Shown: positions 52,545-61,919, counted from the stretch's first letter. The stretch is DNA of 64,000 nucleotides from Pseudomonas nunensis (GCF_024296925.1 NZ_CP101125.1:1986501-2050500); one strand, 5' to 3'. Notes: generated from the letters alone by a model not told the origin. Made by a program: numbers and translations.

Positions 52545-54094
52545 GGCCGCTGGCCGTGGCGCCCGAGCCGCTGATTCGTGTGCGTGAACTGAGCAAAACC
52601 TTTGGCGCCAGCCGCGCGCTGGATCGGGTCAGCCTGGAAATTTATCCCGCCGAAGTGGTGGCGCTGCTGGGTGCCAACGGCGCGGGCAAATCGACTCTGG
52701 TGAAGATTCTCGGCGGCAGTCAGGCCGCCGATTCCGGTGAGCTGTGGGTCGATGGCCAACCCCGGCATTTTGCCTCGCCACTGTCGGCGCGGCGGGTCGG
52801 GATTGTCGCGGTGCATCAGCAGGTCAACGATGGCATTGCCCCCGGTTTGAGCGTGGCGGAAAACCTCTTGCTCGATGAACTCTGCCAGCCCGGCGCGGAC
52901 TTCTGGCTCAACCGCAAGCGCCTGTTCGAACGGGCCGCGAGCATCGCTGCCGGCCTCGGGCTGGAGCTGCCGCTGGAGCAACCGATCGAACGCCTCGGCC
53001 AAGCCGAACGGCAACTCGTGGTGCTGGCCCGGGCCTTCGCCCTGCAACCGCGTTTGCTGATTCTCGATGAACCGACGGCGGCGCTCTCGGACGTCGAGGC
53101 CCAGCGGTTGTTCGGGTTGATCGACACCTTGCGCAGTCGCGGGGTGGCGATTCTGTACATCTCCCATCGTTTGTCCGATCTGCAGCGAGTCGCCGACCGC
53201 GCCATCGTCCTGCGGGATGGTCAATTGGCTGGCGAGTTCAGCGCCCGGCAGTTACCCGAAGCAGTCGAGGCCATGCTCGGGCACGCACTGGACACCCATG
53301 TTTATGAACCGCGCACGGCGGGGCGGGAAGTCCTGACTTTGCTTGGGGCGAAAATCGCTCCGCAAAAGCAGGCTTTCGATTTGACCTTGCGCGAAGGCGA
53401 AGTGGTGGTGCTCACCGGACTGCTCGGCGCCGGCAAAACCGAGATCGCCGAAGTGTTGTTTGGTCTGCGAGAAGCGGCGGCCGGCAACTTGCAACTGGAT
53501 AGCGTGGACTGGCAACCGGGATCACCACGGGAAGCGATTCGCAGCGGTGTGTTTTTCGCCGCCGAGGATCGCGCCAGCCAGTCGTTGATTGCCGACTTTT
53601 CCCTGCGCCGCACCCTGACGTTGCCGTTCCTCGAACGCTTCACCCGTGGCGGTTTTATCCGCAATCGGGCGGAGGCCGCAGCGGTGGAAGCGCAGGTCGC
53701 GGCACTCGGGATCAAGACGGCCGGTATCGACGTGCCGATGAATGCACTGTCCGGCGGCAACCAGCAGAAAGTCGTGCTGGGCCGCTGGTTGCTGGGGGAA
53801 GGGCGGGTATTGATTCTTGATGAGCCGTTCCAGGGTGTCGATGTGCGCGCCCGCCGCGAGATCGGCCAATTGCTGCGCGACAGTGCCGCTGGCCGCGCCA
53901 CCCTGGTGATCTGCGCCGATGTCGACGAAGCCCTGGAAATCGCCGACCGGATTCTGTTGGTGCGCGATCACGCCGTGGTCGCCGAATACCCCCGCGCCGG
54001 CCTGAGCCGCGCCACGCTGGTGACAGCGCTGGCCGGCGTCGAAGCCACGTTTTCACCTGTTCAAGCCACGCCAAGGAGTAGAGCGAGTGCCTGA
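52541..54094 (+). CDS. RbsA-type double ABC ATPase
   Basis: 517 residues with two nucleotide-binding domains. Domain 1 has Walker A GANGAGKST and Walker B LILDEPTAAL, but a weak signature (LGQAERQ). Domain 2 has a degenerate P-loop, GLLGAGKTE, with a good signature LSGGNQQK and LILDEPFQG. This asymmetry is normal for the ribose/xylose/autoinducer-2 transporter family. Overlaps the MetI-like gene by four bases and the permease gene by eight, so two importers are translated as one unit. Confidence 0.9.
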   Translation: MRPLAVAPEPLIRVRELSKTFGASRALDRVSLEIYPAEVVALLGANGAGKSTLVKILGGSQAADSGELWVDGQPRHFASPLSARRVGIVAVHQQVNDGIAPGLSVAENLLLDELCQPGADFWLNRKRLFERAASIAAGLGLELPLEQPIERLGQAERQLVVLARAFALQPRLLILDEPTAALSDVEAQRLFGLIDTLRSRGVAILYISHRLSDLQRVADRAIVLRDGQLAGEFSARQLPEAVEAMLGHALDTHVYEPRTAGREVLTLLGAKIAPQKQAFDLTLREGEVVVLTGLLGAGKTEIAEVLFGLREAAAGNLQLDSVDWQPGSPREAIRSGVFFAAEDRASQSLIADFSLRRTLTLPFLERFTRGGFIRNRAEAAAVEAQVAALGIKTAGIDVPMNALSGGNQQKVVLGRWLLGEGRVLILDEPFQGVDVRARREIGQLLRDSAAGRATLVICADVDEALEIADRILLVRDHAVVAEYPRAGLSRATLVTALAGVEATFSPVQATPRSRASA

Positions 54095-55112
54095 TTCGAG
54101 TTCGTTGTTATCGACTGCCCCCGCACCAGGGGAGCGCCTGCTGCAAGCGCTGATTCGCTATGGATTGCTCTGGGTGCTGGCGCTGATCGTGGTGTTTTTC
54201 AGCTTCGCCGAACCGGCGTTCCTGCGGGTCGGCAACCTGTTCAGCATCTTGCAGTCGGTGTCGATTGTCGCGTTGCTGGCCTTGGGCGTGACCCTGACCA
54301 TGGCGGTCGGCGGGCTCGATTTGTCGATTGGTGCAGTGGCGGCGATGAGTTTGATGATCGCCAGTTACGTGATGGTGGTGCTCGGTTGGGGCGCGGTGCC
54401 AGCGGTGCTGATCAGCCTCGCGGGCGGCGCGCTGGTGGGGCTGCTCAACGGCTGGCTGATCGTGAAGATGCGGGTGCCGGACATCCTCGCCACCCTCGGC
54501 AGCATGTTTCTGGTGATCGGCGTGCAGTTGATTCCTACCGGCGGGCGTTCGATTGCGGTGGGCATGACCCTGCCCAATGGTGATGAGGCCGAAGGCACCT
54601 TCAGTGCGTTGTTTCTGGCCCTCGGTCGCGGGCGGCTCTGGGACACGGTGCCGATCCCGGTGTTGATCACCGCCGTTGTGGCGTTGGTGGTGTGGCTGTT
54701 TCTGGAGCGCACGCGCATCGGCCGTTTGTTCTACGCCATTGGCGGCAACGAGCAGGCTGCACGTCTGGCGGGGGCGCCGGTGCAGCGATTCAAGTTGCTG
54801 GCTTACGTGCTTTCAGCGGTGCTCGCATCGTTGGGTGGATTGTTGCTGGCGGCGCGTTTGGGCCGGGGCGATGTCAGCTCCGGCAATGGCCTGGTGCTCG
54901 ATGCGCTGGGCGCGGCGTTGATCGGTTTTGCGGTGCTCGGGGCCAAGAAACCGAATGCCTTCGGGACTCTGGTCGGCGCATTGCTGGTGGCCACGTTGCT
55001 GAATGGCCTGACCATGCTCAACGCGCCGTATTACGCCCAGGATTTCGTCAAGGGACTGGTGCTGGTGCTGGCCCTGATGTTCACCTTCGGCCTCGCGCAT
55101 CGGGCGCGTTGA
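54087..55112 (+). CDS. RbsC-type ABC transporter permease
   Basis: 341 residues, eight to ten membrane segments. LGVTLTMAVGGLDLSIGAVA, AIGGNEQAARLAGAPVQRFK and GNGLVLDALGAALIGFAVLG are signatures of the BPD_transp_2 branched-chain/ribose permease family. Forms the channel for the RbsA-type ATPase. The substrate could be a sugar, a riboside or a methylthio sugar; the context does not decide. Followed 31 bases later by its binding protein. Confidence 0.9.
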   Translation: MPDSSSLLSTAPAPGERLLQALIRYGLLWVLALIVVFFSFAEPAFLRVGNLFSILQSVSIVALLALGVTLTMAVGGLDLSIGAVAAMSLMIASYVMVVLGWGAVPAVLISLAGGALVGLLNGWLIVKMRVPDILATLGSMFLVIGVQLIPTGGRSIAVGMTLPNGDEAEGTFSALFLALGRGRLWDTVPIPVLITAVVALVVWLFLERTRIGRLFYAIGGNEQAARLAGAPVQRFKLLAYVLSAVLASLGGLLLAARLGRGDVSSGNGLVLDALGAALIGFAVLGAKKPNAFGTLVGALLVATLLNGLTMLNAPYYAQDFVKGLVLVLALMFTFGLAHRAR

Positions 55113-55143
55113 GCCGCTTTTAACGTTTGACCAAGGAAGCTGT

Positions 55144-56199
55144 ATGCGCGGATCACTCAAGGTTTTTGTTCGTCATTGCCTGGCCACCGCCGTGTTCTCG
55201 GCGCTGGCGCTAAATGCCCAGGCCAAGGCACTGCCGGGGGCTCCGGCGCCGTTCGACAAGGGCAATGTGCAAATCGCCCTGGTGGGTTATCTGTTCTCGG
55301 GGGATTTCACCGAAGCCTATTTGCGTGGCGTCGAGAAACAGACCGAAGCCCTGGGCGCGACCTTGCGCGTGTTCGACGCCCGGCAGCAGGCGGCCAGCCA
55401 GCGCGAGATGATCGATCAGGCGATTGACCTCGGCGTGGACGGCATCATCGTCCAGCTCGGTCTGGCAGAAACCCTCAAGGGCCCGATTGACCGGGCCATC
55501 GCCAAAGGCATCAAAGTCGTGGCGTTCGACGTCGACCTGAACACCCCGCAAGTCACCCAGGTCGAGCAGGATCACCACGCCCTGGCGCGTCTGGCACTGG
55601 ATCAAGCGGTCAAGGACAACGGTACGCGCTTCGATGCCGGTTACGTCTACATCAGCGGCTTCACCCCGATGGAGCGCCGCGACGAGATTTGGAGCCAGGT
55701 CAAAGCCGCGAATCCGGGGATCATCGAAAAGGCGCGCTTCGGTACGCTCAATCCACCGATTGCCAACTCGGTCGCGGATCAGGCCAGCGCCGTGTTGCGC
55801 GCCAATCCGGGGATCAGCGTGATCTTCGCGCCGTTCGACGAGTTCGCCAAAGGCGCGAAAATCGCGGTGGACGAGGCGGGTCTTGGCAAGAAAGTGAAAA
55901 TCTACAGTGCGGATATTTCCACCGCCGATATCCAGATCATGAAAGAGCCGGACAGCGCCTGGGCCGCCACCGCGGCGGTGAATCCGCAAGTGGCGGGGGC
56001 GATCAGTGTGCGCAGTCTGGCGATGCTGATTGCCGGGGAGAATCCGGGGCATAAAGTGCTGGTGCCACCGACCTTGATTACCCGGCAACAATTGTTGGAT
56101 CTGGATGTGAAGAACGTTCGGGACCTGGCGCAGAAACTGCCGGCGTTTGGTGATACCGCAAATGTGGCGCGGACTTCGTGGATTCCTGCTGCGGACTAA
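55144..56199 (+). CDS. RbsB-type periplasmic substrate-binding protein
   Basis: 351 residues. Signal peptide ends LNAQA-KA. Periplasmic-binding-protein type 1 fold: QIALVGYLFSGDFTEAYLRG, REMIDQAIDLGVDGIIVQLG, KVVAFDVDL and ISVIFAPFDEFAKGAKIAVD. It binds a sugar-like ligand and delivers it to RbsC/RbsA-type partners. AAGGA before the ATG. End of the seven-gene operon that starts at 49027; a REP follows. Confidence 0.9.
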   Translation: MRGSLKVFVRHCLATAVFSALALNAQAKALPGAPAPFDKGNVQIALVGYLFSGDFTEAYLRGVEKQTEALGATLRVFDARQQAASQREMIDQAIDLGVDGIIVQLGLAETLKGPIDRAIAKGIKVVAFDVDLNTPQVTQVEQDHHALARLALDQAVKDNGTRFDAGYVYISGFTPMERRDEIWSQVKAANPGIIEKARFGTLNPPIANSVADQASAVLRANPGISVIFAPFDEFAKGAKIAVDEAGLGKKVKIYSADISTADIQIMKEPDSAWAATAAVNPQVAGAISVRSLAMLIAGENPGHKVLVPPTLITRQQLLDLDVKNVRDLAQKLPAFGDTANVARTSWIPAAD

Positions 56200-56216
56200 G
56201 GTAATACACACAATTC

Positions 56217-56309
56217 CTGTGGGAGCGGGCTTGCTCGCGAATACGGTGTATCAGTCGACATTAATAGCGCCTGACACACCGCATTCGCGAGCAAGCCCGC
56301 TCCCACAGT
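56217..56309 (+). repeat. REP palindrome, family A
   Basis: GTGGGAGCGGGCTTGCTCGC ... GCGAGCAAGCCCGCTCCCAC. The rest of the 396-base gap (56310-56595) is AT-rich and presumably the promoter of receptor 4. Confidence 0.92.
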
Positions 56310-56595
56310 TTTATTGTGTTTGACTTGATGTGGCTTGCGTTAGTTAGTTGGTTTTTTGCCGATATAACCTAAGTAGTATTGGTTCTTTTCCAAACTTCAC
56401 CCCCTCGTCTAGCATCGCCCCTGTACTAACTCTGGGGTTCTACAGTTCGGGTGCTATTGCACTTGAAAACATGCTTTAACAGCGTTCGCTGCCTTCCTGA
56501 TTACTAAAACTACAGCAGACATTGCCGTGCACTTTTTGCCGACTTCTTTTTGTTGGCAAGGGCCGGGTATTAGCTGCGATATAAGGAGCTGTTCC

Positions 56596-58983
56596 ATGTA
56601 TCACCGTTCTCGTTCATTACTCGCCGCTGCTGTCGTCACAGCAATGGCGCAACTTCCCGTGCAGGCCGAAGAAACTTCCGCACGCGCCGACGACGACACA
56701 CGGCTGGGGACCGTGTTGGTTACCGGCACCCGTGGCACCGCGCGAACGGTGCTGGATTCGCCGGTGCCGGTGGACGTGCTGACCGCCGAAGACCTCAAGT
56801 CCGCCGGGGCCAGTAACGGCGAACTCGGCCAGGCGTTGCAGACGTTGTTGCCGTCGTTCAGTTTTCCGCGTCAATCCAACTCCGGCGGCGCCGACCATGT
56901 GCGGGCCGCGCAGTTGCGCGGCATGAGTCCGGATCAGGTGTTGGTGCTGGTCAACGGCAAGCGCCGCCACACTTCAGCGCTGGTCAATGATTCGTCGAAG
57001 ATCGGCCGGGGCACGGCGCCGGTGGACTTCAACTCGATTCCGATCAGTGCGATCAAGCGCATCGAAGTGCTGCGCGACGGCGCCGGCGCGCAATACGGTT
57101 CCGATGCGATTGCCGGGGTGATCAATATCATCCTCGACGACGCGCCGGAGGGCGGCGAAATCTCCACCACTTACGGCGCTTACCACACCCATCAGGATGC
57201 GATCGGCAAGACCACCACCGACGGCCAGAACAGCATGACCACGGCCAAGATCGGCACACGACTTGGCGAGGAGGGCGGGTTCATTCGTGGCGGCACCGAG
57301 TACAAGGATCGCGACCCGACCAACCGCGCCGGTTTCGACGGTTTCGCCGACACGCCGGGCCAGCGCAACTACGTGATGGGCGACGGCATCGCGCGAGACG
57401 TGAACGCCTGGTTCAACTCCGAATTGCCCCTGGCCGGCGGCAAGGCCTATTCCTTCGGCACTTACAACGAACGTCACACCACCGGCGCGGAGTTCTATCG
57501 CTACCCGTCCGAGCAGCCGCAGTTCTATCCTAACGGTTACCTGCCGCAATCCCTCGGCGACAACCAGGACATCTCCGCCACCGCCGGTTTCAAGGGCTTG
57601 ATCGGTGACGATTGGGACTTCGACAGCAGCGTCACCCACGGCCGCAACCACTTCGATTCCGCGACCCGGCGCACCCTCAACGTCACCCTCGGTGCCGACT
57701 CGCCGACCCGGTTCGACACCGGCGAATACGAACTGCGCCAGACCACCGCCAACCTCGATTTCACCCGCGAGTTGCGACTCGCTGGACGTCCATTTGTGCT
57801 GGCCTTGGGCGGTGAATATCGCTACGAAAACTACCTGACTTTTGCCGGCGACGAAGCTTCGTACATCGGCACCGGCGCGGACGGCGCGAACGGTTTACGC
57901 CCGAGTGAAGAGGTGGACCTGGATCGCAACGTGTTCGGCACCTATGCCGAGTTGTCCGGCGACGTCACTGACCGTTTGTTCGTCGACGCCGCCACGCGCT
58001 GGGAGCGTTACGACGACGCCGGCAGCAAGCTCACTGGCAAGCTCAGCGGACGCTATCGCCTGACCGATCAATGGGCGTTGCGCGGTGCGGTCTCCAACAA
58101 CTTCCGTGCGCCATCCCTGGCGCAGATCGGCTTCCAGAACACCACCAGCAACTTCGGCGACGGCGGCACGCTCACCGACATCCGCGTGCTCTCGGTTAAC
58201 GACCCGATTGCCCGTGCCCTCGGCGCTGAAAAACTCGATCCGGAAACCTCGAAAAACTTCAGCCTCGGCCTGACCGCGCAACTCAGCGAGCGCTTCGATG
58301 CGTCCCTCGACGTGTTCCGCATCGACGTCAAGGACCGCGTGACCCTGTCGCAACGCATCGGCAGTGACGCGCTGGAGCAGTACATCAACGACAACTTCGG
58401 CGTGGCCGGCGTGCACGACGTGAACTTCTTCACCAACGCCGCCGACACCCGCACCGACGGTGCCGAACTGGTGCTCAACTACCACCAGCCGTTGTACGAA
58501 GGGTTACTCGGATTGACCACGGCCTACACCTACAACCACACCAAAGTCACCAAGACCAAGGGCACACCGTCGCAACTCACGGCCCTGGGGATCGGCAACG
58601 ACGCGTTGGTCGGCGTCGAGGAACGCAACACCCTGACCGACGCCGCGCCCAAGGATCGCTTCATGATTTCCGCGAATTGGGCCAGTCAGCACTGGGGCTT
58701 GCTCGGACGCCTGACCCGTCAGGGCGAAACCACTCGGGTCTTCGATTTCGGCAATTCGCAGCCGGAGCAAACCTACGGCGCGGTCTGGCAACTGGATGCC
58801 GAAGTGCAATACAAATTCACCCCCAAGTTCGACATCGCCTTGGGCGGCAACAACCTGACCGACAACTACCCGGAGCGCTCCAAGTCGGAGATCAACTACG
58901 GCGGCAACCTGCCGTATGACGTGCTGTCGCCGATCGGCACCAACGGCGCGTACTACTACGCTCGCGCTACGTATGGGTTCTGA
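56596..58983 (+). CDS. TonB-dependent outer-membrane receptor (receptor 4)
   Basis: 795 residues from the ATG at 56596, with AAGGAG upstream; the frame is open 69 bases earlier but without a ribosome site. Signal peptide ends PVQAEE. RLGTVLVTGTRGTARTVLDS, plug motifs VLVLVNGKRRHTSALVNDSS and EVLRDGAGAQYGSDAIAGVI, barrel end NGAYYYARATYGF. Paralogue of receptors 1 and 3. The next gene, a permease, starts inside its last codons, so outer- and inner-membrane transport may be coupled. Confidence 0.9.
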   Translation: MYHRSRSLLAAAVVTAMAQLPVQAEETSARADDDTRLGTVLVTGTRGTARTVLDSPVPVDVLTAEDLKSAGASNGELGQALQTLLPSFSFPRQSNSGGADHVRAAQLRGMSPDQVLVLVNGKRRHTSALVNDSSKIGRGTAPVDFNSIPISAIKRIEVLRDGAGAQYGSDAIAGVINIILDDAPEGGEISTTYGAYHTHQDAIGKTTTDGQNSMTTAKIGTRLGEEGGFIRGGTEYKDRDPTNRAGFDGFADTPGQRNYVMGDGIARDVNAWFNSELPLAGGKAYSFGTYNERHTTGAEFYRYPSEQPQFYPNGYLPQSLGDNQDISATAGFKGLIGDDWDFDSSVTHGRNHFDSATRRTLNVTLGADSPTRFDTGEYELRQTTANLDFTRELRLAGRPFVLALGGEYRYENYLTFAGDEASYIGTGADGANGLRPSEEVDLDRNVFGTYAELSGDVTDRLFVDAATRWERYDDAGSKLTGKLSGRYRLTDQWALRGAVSNNFRAPSLAQIGFQNTTSNFGDGGTLTDIRVLSVNDPIARALGAEKLDPETSKNFSLGLTAQLSERFDASLDVFRIDVKDRVTLSQRIGSDALEQYINDNFGVAGVHDVNFFTNAADTRTDGAELVLNYHQPLYEGLLGLTTAYTYNHTKVTKTKGTPSQLTALGIGNDALVGVEERNTLTDAAPKDRFMISANWASQHWGLLGRLTRQGETTRVFDFGNSQPEQTYGAVWQLDAEVQYKFTPKFDIALGGNNLTDNYPERSKSEINYGGNLPYDVLSPIGTNGAYYYARATYGF

Positions 58984-60340
58984 ACAAGCGCAACAGCGGG
59001 GGCCGAAGCGGCATCTGCCGGTGTTCCAGGCGTTGCTGGTTACGCTGGGCATGGTGATCACCACTGACATCCTGAAAACCGCGCCGACCGTGGCGTTGAA
59101 CGTGGGGCCCGAGTATTTCTATTGGGTCTGGGTGCTTGGCGGTGTGTGCTCGATGGTCGGGGCGCTGTGTTTTGCGGAGATGGCCACCGCGTTTCCCCAT
59201 CCCGGGGGCGACTACCACTTCCTGCGCACGGCTTATGGCGAACGACTGGGGTTTGTGTTCGCCTGGTCGCGCTTTTCGGTGATGCATACAGGGTGGATCG
59301 CGCTGTCGGCGTTTATGTTTGCCGACTACTTCAACGCCATCGTGCCGCTGGGCACCTATGGCTCGGGACTGTTTGCCGGCGGGGTGATTGCTTCGCTGGT
59401 GCTGCTCAATCTCACGGGCAAACACATCGGGTTCATCACCCAGACGGTACTGGTGGCGTTGCTCACTGTGGGGTTTCTGAGTATTGCCGGCGCGGGTGTC
59501 TGGCTGACGTGGCGCGGCGTTGAAGTGCCGGTTCCGGCTGTATCGGTAGCGCCTGAACAAACCGGCATGGCGGGGTTCTCTTCGGCGATGATTTTCGTGT
59601 TCCTGGCCTTTGGTGGCTGGAGTGACGCGGCGACCTTGTCAGCGGAAGTGCGCGACGGTCGGCGGGGGATGCTCATCGCCATGCTGGGTGCGTTGACTGT
59701 GCTGATGAGCATCTATCTGGCGTTGAACTGGGCGTTTGTCCAAGGCCTGGGGTTTGCCGGTCTGGCCGCCAGCAATGCGCCGGCAGTCGAGTTGCTGAAC
59801 CGTGCATTCGGCGCGCCGGGCGGGGTGTTGATTGTGCTGATGGTCGGGATCGCGGCGGTCGCCAGCATCAACTCGACGCTGCTGGTGGGCGCCCGGACCA
59901 CGTACGCTGCCGCCCAAGATGTGCCGCAGTTGCAAGGGCTGGGCGACTGGGACGAACGACACGGCGTTCCGCGCAAGGCGTTGTTGGCCGAAGGCGCGGT
60001 GGCGCTGTTGCTGGTGCTGCTCGGCAGTTTTACCCAGAGCGGTTTCAACACCATGGTCGAGTACCTGACCCCGGTCTACTGGTTGTTCCTGAGCCTGAGC
60101 AGCGTGGCGTTGCTGATACTTCGTCGACGTTTTCCCGACACGCCACGGCCGATCAAGGTGCCGTTGTATCCGCTGTTGCCCCTGCTGTTTTTCGCCCTGT
60201 GCCTGTACATGCTGTATTCCAGCGTGACGGCGGTTGGTTATGGCGCGTTGCTGGGCATCGGCGTGTTGCTTTTTGGCGTTGTGCTGCTGGGTGGGCTGAG
60301 CCGCTGGGCGTCACCGTCCCAGCGGGCGCCGGCAGCCTAG
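58973..60340 (+). CDS. APC-family amino acid/amine permease
   Basis: 455 residues, about 12 membrane segments. APC signatures near the start (LVTLGMVITTDILKTAPTVA, CFAEMATAFPHPGGDYHFLR) and FLAFGGWSDAATLSAEVRDG in the middle. The ATG at 58973 lies inside the receptor gene, an 11-base overlap; no separate ribosome site is obvious, so it relies on coupling. It would bring into the cytoplasm an amino acid or amine, perhaps the ligand of receptor 4. Confidence 0.85.
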   Translation: MGSEQAQQRGPKRHLPVFQALLVTLGMVITTDILKTAPTVALNVGPEYFYWVWVLGGVCSMVGALCFAEMATAFPHPGGDYHFLRTAYGERLGFVFAWSRFSVMHTGWIALSAFMFADYFNAIVPLGTYGSGLFAGGVIASLVLLNLTGKHIGFITQTVLVALLTVGFLSIAGAGVWLTWRGVEVPVPAVSVAPEQTGMAGFSSAMIFVFLAFGGWSDAATLSAEVRDGRRGMLIAMLGALTVLMSIYLALNWAFVQGLGFAGLAASNAPAVELLNRAFGAPGGVLIVLMVGIAAVASINSTLLVGARTTYAAAQDVPQLQGLGDWDERHGVPRKALLAEGAVALLLVLLGSFTQSGFNTMVEYLTPVYWLFLSLSSVALLILRRRFPDTPRPIKVPLYPLLPLLFFALCLYMLYSSVTAVGYGALLGIGVLLFGVVLLGGLSRWASPSQRAPAA

Positions 60341-60798
60341 AAAGAAACTTGCGCCGGTTGCGACAGCCGCAGCACCGACAGGTCGCCGGTAATCCGCTTC
60401 CACGCGAGGCGAATCGCTTCGATGTCCTTGTCATGCCGCGCGTCGTTTTCGTGAAGAATCACGATGACTTTGGTGCCCAGGCGCTCCGGCTCCTTGGCGC
60501 CGTGGTCGCGCCATTGGCCGTAGGCGTCGAGCACGCTGAAGCCGTCCGGAAAACGCGGCGTGACTTCCTGATCGAGAAACTCGCGCCAGCGCGCGGGGCT
60601 GATCACACCTTCCTTGCCTTCCAGTGGCCCCACCGAAAAATACAACTCGGTGCGCAACCATTGCGCCTGCGCCGGACGCGTGGCGTCGCCTTGCAGGGTT
60701 GAACTGGCGGGATCTTTGGTATGAACGGAAACCGGTGTCGGGCTGGCACACCCGGCGACCGCCAGGAACAGTGCAGCCAGTAAAAGGCGTTGAGGCAT
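60337..60798 (-). CDS. DUF3574 family lipoprotein
   Basis: 153 residues. Signal with lipobox VAGC (Cys17). The DUF3574 domain includes RTELYFSVGP, ISPARWREFLDQEVTPRFPD and GFSVLDAYGQWRD. The function of the family is unknown. AAGGA precedes the ATG. It overlaps the permease stop by four bases, tail to tail. Confidence 0.82.
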   Translation of the reverse strand: MPQRLLLAALFLAVAGCASPTPVSVHTKDPASSTLQGDATRPAQAQWLRTELYFSVGPLEGKEGVISPARWREFLDQEVTPRFPDGFSVLDAYGQWRDHGAKEPERLGTKVIVILHENDARHDKDIEAIRLAWKRITGDLSVLRLSQPAQVSF

Positions 60799-61192
60799 GG
60801 AACGTCCTTATTTAGCGAGTTGGAGAGCGTGGCTATTATAAGGTGGCGGCTTAATAGCTAGAAAAGATTAAAAAGTCAGGCTGGTGGTAACTAACGGAAT
60901 AAGCGAGCGAATGAAAAAAGTTGGCGCTGGTTAGAACGAATATTTCTTTCAGTTATTTATATAGCTTCCGGTCGAATATCCATGACCGATAAAAACACGT
61001 CGCAGTACTTATCTTTTCCGTGATAGCCATCAATAAGCTGCTACAGCAGTCGCAAGTGTCCCGTGCACGACACTAAGTCGGCTCCGGCGTCCGTTTTTGC
61101 TGTTTTATCCCCCTCTTGTCGCCCGGTCGGCAATCTTTAGAATCCACTCCATCAGCTTCATCCAACTATTCAATCCTTCGGGGAACAACACC
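60799..61192. other. 394-base AT-richer gap with no gene recognised
   Basis: Only very short frames without ribosome sites (for example a 13-codon one at 60981). It must hold the promoter of the methionine-rich gene at 61193, but I see no clear box; no REP here. Confidence 0.5.
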
Positions 61193-61702
61193 ATGATGAA
61201 CGCCATGCAGATGCAAATGCCGATGAACGCCAACATGCCAATGATGCCGATGATGGGCATGCCGATGATGATGGCGACCATGACCTGCGACATGATGGAC
61301 GACGGCATGATGTGCAAAATGATGCCGGCTGCTGGCATGGACATGGCGATGTTCAAGAACAGCGCTGAAATGATGCAGATGATGATGAACTGCGGCATGC
61401 CGATGATGATGCATTGCGGCAACATGAGCATGATGTGCATGTCCCAGGCGGCCATGACCATGCCGATGATGAACATGATGATGCCAATGCCGATGATGGG
61501 CATGCCGATGCCATCGATGAAATGCGTCATGGAATGCACCATGATGGACGACAGCATGATGTGCAAAATCATGCCGATGGCCGGCATGAACATGGACATG
61601 ATGAAAAACTGCTGCACCCTGATGATGAAAATGATGAACGACTGCAGCATGCCGATGATGATGAGCTGCAACGGCATGCCGCTGATGTGCTGCACCTGCT
61701 GA
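61193..61702 (+). CDS. Extremely methionine-rich protein with internal duplication, function unknown
   Basis: 169 residues, of which 72 are Met (43%) and 15 Cys. The ATG at 61193 follows GGGGA; a strong terminator lies just after the stop, so it is a real transcription unit. Two related repeats are offset by 83-84 residues: Cys32/115, 41/124, 67/151, 75/159 and 82/166 correspond, as do MMDD, MMCK and the Lys-Asn at 55-56/138-139. Proline-methionine stretches link them. No signal peptide. Met and Cys clusters suit Cu(I) or Ag(I) binding, or scavenging of oxidants. I do not recognise a named family. Antisense frames rich in His are shadows. Confidence 0.8.
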   Translation: MMNAMQMQMPMNANMPMMPMMGMPMMMATMTCDMMDDGMMCKMMPAAGMDMAMFKNSAEMMQMMMNCGMPMMMHCGNMSMMCMSQAAMTMPMMNMMMPMPMMGMPMPSMKCVMECTMMDDSMMCKIMPMAGMNMDMMKNCCTLMMKMMNDCSMPMMMSCNGMPLMCCTC

Positions 61703-61714
61703 TACCGGGCAGCA

Positions 61715-61758
61715 TAAAAAAAGCCCCCGCAGGCCATCAGGCCGCGGGGGCTTTTTTA
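61715..61758 (+). terminator. Rho-independent terminator of the methionine-rich gene
   Basis: AAAAAAGCCCCCGC / GCGGGGGCTTTTTT, 12-base loop. Confidence 0.93.
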
Positions 61759-61784
61759 TATCTGAAATCACCAAAAATCAAAAT

Positions 61785-61877
61785 TGTAGGAGCGAAGCTT
61801 GCTCGCGAAAGCGGTCTTTCAGTCGACATCGTTGTTGTCTGACACGCCGCCTTCGCGGGCAAGCCTCGCTCCTACAG
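61785..61877. repeat. REP palindrome, family A variant, first of a tandem pair
   Basis: GTAGGAGCGAAGCTTGCTCG ... CGGGCAAGCCTCGCTCCTAC. Its loop (TCTTTCAGTCGA..GTTGTTGTCTGACAC) is nearly identical to the next copy. Confidence 0.92.
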
Positions 61878-61919
61878 TGGATCACGGTCGTACACAAAAT
61901 CTGCGCACGCAGCCGATTT

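Noticed and set aside
61166..61774. 202-codon minus-strand His-rich frame opposite the methionine-rich gene
   Set aside because: CAT is the complement of ATG, so a Met-rich gene gives a His-rich shadow. The terminator and the ribosome site fit the plus strand. I kept the plus-strand gene only.
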